From assembly GCA_944548615.1 (NCBI GenBank), contig OX155973.1, positions 8,545,910-8,609,909 of the forward strand: a DNA stretch of 64,000 bases, given 5' to 3'. How positions within the stretch are numbered: position 1 is the stretch's first letter; each line of letters begins with the position of its first letter. The notes beneath the pieces were generated by a model that had not been told where the DNA came from, did not search any database, and saw nothing but the letters and a program-made list of their open reading frames with translations. This document shows positions 37,801 through 46,800 of the stretch, one piece after another. Source of the stretch: Micropterix aruncella. Lineage: Eukaryota; Arthropoda; Insecta; Lepidoptera; Micropterigidae. The translations under genes were made by a program, and so were the position numbers.

Positions 37801-40800
37801 CGGCGTAAGCCAATCGACTGTGCACTCTGACTAACAGTTTAGAGTTTCAAGGCGATAGGTGAGGGCAGCAAACCCCGCCCACCGCCCGGGCAGTTATAAC
37901 GACGAGGGTCGTCTTGTCTGCCCGGGATGGCGTGCTACGACAACCCTGCGCGTACCAGAAGGGTAGAACGCGCAGGGGGTGAAATAGGGTAAACCACCCC
38001 CCCCGTACCGCCCCGAGAACCCATTTATTTATAATAATAAAAGAATTTACAAAGTAAAAATTTACAAAAATAATACTAAATTTACCATAATCACAAAATA
38101 AAAAAAAAATAAAACAACAAATAACAAATTTAGGGCCGGTAAGCGGGGTAGAGGACGCTCCAGAAACGATGATGGTGGAGGCGCACGGTCCGTGGGCAGG
38201 TCTCGGAGCAGCCACGGGGGGGAGGAATCCCTGGATCCTGCAAAGAACGAAACGCCACTCTGACTAACAGTCGGGGGAGTCTGGAAGCAGTACTGTTTCC
38301 TATAGAGCGGGGGTGGTTGCGGACCTTACGGCGACTGCTCTTGAAACGATCATCGGCTACCCGATCCTGGGTGAACAGCCGGGCAAAGGATGCCGTGGTC
38401 CCCGATAGATTCGGTACTCACCGTTTCACCGCTTCGTAAGTGTGAGGACCGCGCGAGCGACCTCGAACTCGGAAATAATCGAGAGACTGGAGTAATCTGG
38501 TCGCAATTGGAAGTAAGGGCGTGAGTGTAAGCCCGCTGGGTAACAATCCTGGGTATCTCGCGGTTAAGGCGTTGGCCTCTTACGGGCATGCGGCGGAGCT
38601 TGACGGTGGCCTGTTTTTGTCCAAGTCTTCTGCCCTCACTTCAGGGAGACAGAACGACTAATCGTTAAAACTTCCTGAGGTGACGGTCTCGCCCGCTGTA
38701 GTTGACAACTCTAGTTGTGGATAGAGTTTACTATCTATTAAATGTAAAAATCTCATTTGGGTAAAAGCCTTGAGCTGCCGGGGAGCTAATGGGCCCTGTT
38801 GCAGTTTGGCCACTAAGACCCATGTGTTCAGGGTCGGTCATACTCACAGGTCAACACCCATCCGGCGGCCTCCACGTAGAATAGCGAGCCAGGGTAGGAC
38901 TCTGGCCTTCGGGCCAGTTTCCGTTAGGAATCAATCTTCTGGCGCTCCTAGACGGTTTGCGCACCGTGAGGCGTCAGCCAATCGATTGTGCATTCTGACC
39001 GACAGCCGGGGAAGTCTGAAAACAGTACTGACAACACCACAGTGGTCGGCTATCAGTAACGTGAGCTGAACTAGAACGAGAATCGAGATCTTCCGATGTC
39101 GAAACTAGAACGAGATGCTAGTTTCATAAAGTTTCATATTATCGTTGTAGCTATACCATCAGAGCACGCAAGGAGATCATCCTGACAGCCGGCGCTTTCG
39201 GTAGTCCCCAACTGCTGATGCTATCAGGAATAGGACCCGCAGACCATCTCCGGGACAACGGCATCGAACCGATCCTGGACCTACCGGTCGGGAAGAATCT
39301 TCAAGACCATGTAGTCCTCAGTGGCAACGTTTTCCTCGTTGATAAACCAGATGCCACTCTAAATGAGGTAAGTATGTAATATGAATGTGTGTGCAAACTT
39401 TTGTCTTTATGAGCTTTGTAACACTGCGACCATTGCTGATCTATTGTGTTCGCCACCTACTATAGTTCTGCGCTGATCCTCGTGTTTTGGCGCCAGATTG
39501 TTTTACCTCCTCAGGTTGGAGGTATATAATAATAATAATAATAAAAGCCTTTATTCGCTGACCGTATTGTACAGTTTTGCCTTATGTGATAAAAAAATAT
39601 ATTTTATTAATTTTTTATCTATTTTTTAAATAAGGTATCATATTCTTCCGCAGGCAGTTTTTTGATCAGGTTGTCCTTCGACATAGGCCTCCCCCATTTT
39701 CTTCCATTCATCTCTGTCCCAAGCCAACCTTCTCCATCCTTTCGGTAAGTCATCTTCCCATCTTTTAATTTGACGTCCTTTTTGTCTTTTCCCATTTCTA
39801 GGATACCATTCTATTACGTCCTTCGTCCATTTTTCTTTGTTGGTTCTCATGATGTGACCAGTCCAGTTCCATTTTAGTTTTCTAATTTTGTTCAAAACAT
39901 CGTTCACCTTTGTTGTTTTCCTTATTTTTGAACTCGCATATGAGGTGAGAATCCTCATGCAGGGGAGAATCCTCTGCCCCTTGGCAGAACCTGCACATTT
40001 TTGTGTCTAGTCATAATCATAGGCATAGTTTATTAATTCCAAAAAGTTATAAAAGGTGGATAACGTCCGTTTACATAGTTGCGAAATTATTCATACTTTT
40101 TTTATATTAATGACACCTCCTCTTAAAATATTCTCTATACCCACTGCCCAGCGCAAGGACGTAGCACAAGATAGTGAGTGATGTGTGCATAGCGGATTTT
40201 CAAAATTTGCAAAAATGCTAAACAACATAGTTTTTGATTTCATGTTATTATTACCTACAGTGGGGCGGTATCGACTACAATGGGCGAACCTGTCACCCCA
40301 GGCTGATATAACAATATGAGATCGTTTTTTCAGCCGTAGGATGAGCGTAGGAGACTTAGATACAACACAAATCTATTGTCTAGCTAAGCCAATATGCCTG
40401 TAATAGGCATCGGGAAAGGTACCTAGCGGGCAGCCTCGCCCCTGTCTACCAGTTTTGGAAGGATGTCTCCGTCAGGAATTAACCATCAGAATACCTCCAA
40501 CCTCCCAACTGGTTACAGGTCCGAAGTCGCTTGCGCGATCTCTACCTGCCGTATATTCAGCGGTGATTCAGTTTGAATCTACTGCGGACCAATAGCATCT
40601 TTTGCCCGGCTCTGGATCCAGGATCAGGTAGCTTAACGGTCGTTTCAAGAGTGGTTGACGTCGGGACAACATCCACCCCCGCTGCTTAGGAGACAGTATA
40701 TTTTCATAGTCTGATATTCTGTCTGATAGTCTGATAGTCTGTATATTTCCATTTCTAGTATATCTGCGGATATATCATGCTCTTTCGACAGGCAATATAC

Positions 40801-43800
40801 GATTTCTGTTGGTACCACCTCGATACAGGTTATTCATAGTGAGGTGGTAAACCACAAACTATCATCTCTGAATCTCTTTCCGAGTTAGGAAATAAATTGA
40901 AAAACTGTTTAATTAATTATGAAATATTAGGCTAAGAGAATGTTTTTGTAATTAAAGGTATTTTTATGGACTTAAATAAATAAATAAAATAATAAAAATA
41001 GTCTCTACACTCCTTCAATAATTAGTCAGAGTGCACAACCGATTGGTTGACGCCGCACGGTGCGCAAAACTGTCCAGTAGCGCCGCGAGGCGTTCCTCCA
41101 GGCAGTGGCGGCGCTAGGCGTCGGCGACGTCGGCGACCGCCGACGGCCTCGCACCTGAGGGGACCTCACAAAAGTTTTACAAATTATTTAAAATTTATTT
41201 GTGGAGAAAAGTACTTTCGAAATTCAGTGTCAATTTAATGAAAAAAGAACAGCCAGAAAAAAACGAATGTTCGATTATGAACATATTGATGAACCTATTC
41301 AATCTTTTGAAATGCATTACAGAGTTAACTAATTATAGTCGACACCGAATGTCGATTTAAAGCGCTCATTGAATATTTTGAACAATTTGGTTTTATTTAT
41401 GTTATCAGTTATTTGAAATCGATATCAAAAGAGAACCTTCTCAAGCATTGTAATGATTTAGGTACAATACTGCGGGAAGGCGACGGCGAAAACAGTGACA
41501 TACAGCCTTTCAAGCTATCTGAAGAGCTACAGCTTTTAAAAGCGAATTCACTTGACTCTGTCAACGACGCGAAACAACTCATTCAGTACATTTTAGAAAA
41601 TAATTTGGAAGAAATATATCCAAATGTTTACATAGCAATTAGAATCATGCTCACAGTTCCCGTCAGTACAGCTTCCGCTGAGAGAAGCTTCTCAAAGTTA
41701 AAATTGATTAAGACCTACTTGAGAAGCATGATGACCCAAGAGAGACTATCTGCGTTATCAATTCAATCAATTGAAGCTGAAATAGCGGCTAGTATTAGCT
41801 ATGACATAATCCTGAAAAAGTTCAGTGAGGCCAAAAGCCGAAAAGTTCGTCTATTTTAATTTCTATTTGTGTAATTTTTAACATCATTTGATTAGCAATA
41901 AAACTCGTTTACTCATACATTAGTTTCACTATAATTCGGCTCATGTAATCTAACGTTTTCTTTTTGACTGGGAAATAAAAAAGGCCTCGCGAACCTAATT
42001 TCGCCGACGTCTAAGTGTGGTCTAGCGCCGCCACTGCCTCCAGGGGAGACCGATCTACCAGCAGCGAGGCCTGAGAAGCGAGAATCCTACCTGTGGTTTT
42101 CCTGCATACGAGTAGGCTACTGAATAGCAGCTGAATCGTGAGTTGCATCAACCCGAAAACACAATGGATCTTAAGTCTGCTCTACGCTTAGTCCGCGAAT
42201 CGCGCGCGACTTCGCAGCGCGAACTTACTGCGAACTCGCGATGAGCGAAACAAAGCTCCACACTCGCAATCGTTTGCGGTTATTTCACATTATAGTTCGC
42301 GCGTTTGAAGGAGATGGACGCCAAATTATCTTCAACTGCGTCCCTCGTGTTTTGCGCAATAGGTAGCGCACTATAATTATGAATATAAGAAAAAACAAAA
42401 TTATATCATCCATTCATTATTTCATATTCAAACCAACTGAGCTTTTTTCAAGTAGGATTTTTTACTTTATTTTTGTAATTTCTGTAACTGGATAGCAAGG
42501 GATTCCCTTTTTATCAAAATTTCTACATGTTTTTTCATCATGACGCGTCGTGGTTTTTATATTTTTTTATATAATCTTTACGATTTACATCCCAAAAAAT
42601 GTGTTCGGTTTACTAGTATTCAAGAAATTGCATCTAAAATTGTTTCATTCAGTTTACGGTAATTTTGTAAAAAATCTCAGCAACATATTAATTAGGATCA
42701 GACACGACTACACACCGACGCTGCCGACACTACAGTCAACTGGGCGGCGAGCGAGTGTGAAGACTATGCGCGTTCGCACTAAGTTCGCGCTTCGCGGTCC
42801 CTTTGTCACGGGACAGAAAACTGACAAAAATCGTGGAACAGGGCGTGAAGCCGCGAAGAATATGCGAAACGGCTCCACACTACGCGTTCGCGCACCTTCG
42901 CGGCTTCGCGCGCGATTCGCGGATAAGTGTAGAGCGGCCATTATGGCCCAAGCTACACGAAACATCTGTGCAGTCATTCAATTGTGTTTTATTTTGCCTT
43001 CTATAGGCCAGAATAGGAAAACAATACTGGGTCACGAAGGGGAAGCGTAAATGCTTCCGGGTCAGGGCAAAATAGTTTAGATAATGCTGCTGTACATCGT
43101 TTGAAATTTGTCGCTATTTCATTACGACTAGATCACTGCGGCTTCTTCTGGCATCAGCTACATCCTGGGCCACGAAGGTCCCTTGACTCTTCCTGGAGGA
43201 GCCTTAGGATTGGCCTTCGTGCGGTCCTCGTACGCTGCTCAGAACGACAACTCTTCATCCAGACCCGACTTAGAACTGGTCATCGGCGCTGGAAGTTTGG
43301 GAGGAGACTTTTCTGGAGTGTTGAGGTCGTTGCTAGGTGAGATTGTAATTATCTATACTAATATTATAAAGAGGTAAAGTTTGTGAGGTTGTAGGAAGTA
43401 ATCTCTGGATCTACTGAACCGATTTTGAAAATTCTTTTACCAATAGAAAGCTACATTATTTGTGAGTGTCATAGGCTATGTATTAATCCTAAAAATGAAA
43501 AGACTTTTTCGTGGTAGTCGGATTTGCCCTCCCTCTTCTGGATCCATTACAACCTTATAGAGGATAAGTTTTTAATTAGTAACATCCTTGAAGTGAATCA
43601 GTAAGAGCAAATAAGCAACGTTTAATAACAAATTGTTAAAAAAAATAATATAATAAAATAATTTTAAAATTACATTTTATTCCAAATGATTTAGAACAGT
43701 TTGAGAATCGAACAGCTGTTTATTTGGCATTGTTGCTGGAGCGAGGTCGTTGAACTCGGCGGCATTGAATGGCGTTCAACAACAACACAACAGTCGCGAG

Positions 43801-46800
43801 GCAAGGCTATAGATGACTCTACATACAATGTTATTTCTGAACAGTTGTATTTGGAATATTTGAGACGTATACCACCACTTATTGAACCTTTTTTAAAACG
43901 GAATAGACATTACTAAATTACAGACAAGGAGGGAAAGAAACGCGCTAAAAAAAATCGAAAAGTAAATGGAAATATTTATTTTGAGCCCCACTGAGACGAT
44001 TAAGACTATTTTTTGATTGATGTCTGTCTGAGTACCTGTCTGTGTGTCTGTCAGGGTGTATTCCTCCACAATAGCGCCCAAAAAATTATTCCGAATCCTA
44101 TGTTGGCATCATTTGTTAAATAGCACAGGATAAAAAGCACTAGTAATATACTGGTGAGTTTTCAATTAGTGACATCCTTGTAGTGGGTGAATCAGTGCAA
44201 CAAAGTAAGCAACGTTTGGTACAAATTTTTGGGAAAAAGCAAAAAAAAAATTTTTTTTAAGATTTTTTTTTTGCTAATTTTGTAAATTATATCTATTGAA
44301 GAAAATTTTGAGTAGCATTGAGGGCGCTGTGCCATCTAGCAATAGGTAAAATGTCGCTAATAAACAATATTAGCGATATTTTACCTACCGCTAGATAACG
44401 CATCGTGCTCACAACTTTTTTCCAAAAACTTCTATCAAAAGTTGCCTATTTTGTAGTACTGATTAAGCCACTACTAGGATGTCACTAATTTAAAACTCAC
44501 CCTGTATTATTCTCGAAATACTCAGCTTAGACTTGAAAATTCGCATGCAGATGCCTCGTTACGCCGAAATCACACGAGGAATTCCTTAATACATTTTAAT
44601 CAAATATTAACGCCATCAGTTGGCGCTTGGCCCCAACCCGCCCGTAGCCGAGAAACGTTTCGCGCCGCCCGAGGCATTGTGCGCGAACCCAGCGGGTTTG
44701 TCTGCGGGCGAAAGAGGGCACTCATCGACTTTATTTATGAAATTAATATACAGATGACATGTCTTGGGATGACATAACCGTATTTTTTCTTTTTGTGTGT
44801 TAGGTATACCAGATAGATGGTACTCGCACATGTTCGCCAATATTCCTCTCGACAAGGCCGGTGCTTCGTTCGCTGTGAACCCGGTCCTGGTGAGGAGTCG
44901 CAGCCGAGGAAGCGTCAGGCTGGCCAGTCCCAACCCTTGGCGCCCCCCAATCATAGACTCCAACTACTTCGATGACCCCAACGACATTGAAGTGTTAATC
45001 GAAGGCGCAAAGATGGTAAGTAGTGGGGGAAAACAATATTAGTTCACTTTCTGTAATGACAGTCGTGTTTTTTATTCCTTTTAAGGGGGTATTCTGGTCT
45101 AGAGGCCTAAATTTTAGGCGTTTACCGAGAAGAATAAAACAAAACATTTTTACAATCCATTTTTTTACTAAATGTTCATTGACGTTTCAAAAATACGAAA
45201 AAAAAATCGCTAACAAAAAAAAACAAAAAGTTAAAGGCTAGCGAAGTGGGGGCTCTTACAGCTAAACGAGCTTTTCTAGCTTCATAATCTTAAGGTCGGG
45301 GATTACATTATAGTACCGGAGTCTATTGATGGATACGTTCAGGCACGATCGGTTTATTTGCCACGTCACGAAAGACGCTGTAACTCCGAAAATAATTCTA
45401 ATTTTTAAAAATCCTTTTGAGGACATATTCTTAAAGGTCTAAACTTTGAAAATATGCAAAGGAAAAAAAACGATTATTTCAAATTCCTAGAACAGAATAC
45501 CCTCTTTAGAGGCCGTGGCGGCCAAAAGCTATATGAAGCATAATTTTGTGGCCTGGTTGTGAGAACACGAAAAAGAATTTTAATACAATTATGCCGGATT
45601 TTAAAAACCCGGTCCTTAACCCTTCAGGCCTCGGCACCTCAGCCAATTGACAAGTTGCTGTCCCGAAAAACTTTATTAAAAACTATTAAAAAAATGGAAT
45701 TACGACACTGTCTCACCAAAACATTAATTACTGCAAAACCACTGTACCCATAATTAAAATGAAACATATTAACATAATAAAATAAAGCAAATTAAATTAA
45801 AATTAAATTAAAACGGGGCCGTCACGCTGAATCGTATTGTGGCCGATATCGGCCAATCGAGGCCTGAGGGTAAGCTATCATTTCGTCAAAACGAAATTGG
45901 TAAATTATTTCCATATTAATTGTAAATTATCTTTATCCAAAAAAATAAAAACGAGCGAGATTTGTCTTCAGTTTTTGAAAAACCTAGAGATGATTCTCAA
46001 TATTAAAAAATACTATTTACACCAGCCTATGGTCTATTTGCATAGTACTAAGACAGTTTTTGGAACTTCCATACAAAAAATATAAGAAAAAAATGTTTGA
46101 AATTACGTAATTTCCAGAAATGTTATGGCCGAACATTATTTTTTTTCTATTTATTAAAGATACTTTTGAGTGATATAAAAAATAACACAGTGATCTTAAG
46201 TTATTTTATTCTTGCAATCTAATTTTTACTTTATAAAAAACTGTTAATTTGATACTTTATTATATTATAATTGAAAAGCCAAATCGACTATATTAGACGA
46301 CGCGCGAAGCCGAAATCGTCATTAGTAATTGGCCACTGCCAACGGTGGGACGTATTCCCTTGTCGCCGCGGTATACCTCTACATCTTTATATCGCAAGCG
46401 CGCGGGCCAGTGGCATTGCATAAATACCTAAATTTTTAGTCGCGTTAACTCGGAAGGGAGCCTTAATATATTTACTTTTTCTCTCAGGCTGTGGCAGTTG
46501 GTACGTCTGCACCGTTTGTGAAGAAGTTCAACACGACCTACTTGGACAAACCATTCCTCGGCTGTGAAAGTCTGTGGCCAGGGTTACACAAGTTGACCAG
46601 CTCGAAAGCTGACAAATACTGGGACTGCGCCATCAGGAGTTTGGCCACGTCATTGGATCATTCGGCTGGTACTTGTCAGGTGGGTACACAAGCTTATTAT
46701 AGCCCAAAACAACTCTATTATAGCTTATTATAGACTTAAACAACTGTAGTAATTATTTAACTTTACTATTAGTAAGGATGCACCACAAAAAGCAAAAAGT

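Noticed and set aside
37847..38215. 122-codon - strand frame
   Set aside because: Crosses the GC-rich ends and AT-rich core of a retroposon-like insertion; no family features and no splice context.
42550..43050. 166-codon + strand frame
   Set aside because: Runs through the CpG-rich inverted end of a DNA element; composition explains the open frame, and the opposite strand is open too.
42985..43090. Alternative start of GMC exon 7 near the GGTCACGAAGGGG text at 43030
   Set aside because: It looks like the ILGHEG coding text (CTGGGTCACGAAGG) but is followed by a stop (TAA/TAG) and lacks the rest of the exon. It may be a chance or partial duplicate; the exon at 43132 has the right phase and full sequence.
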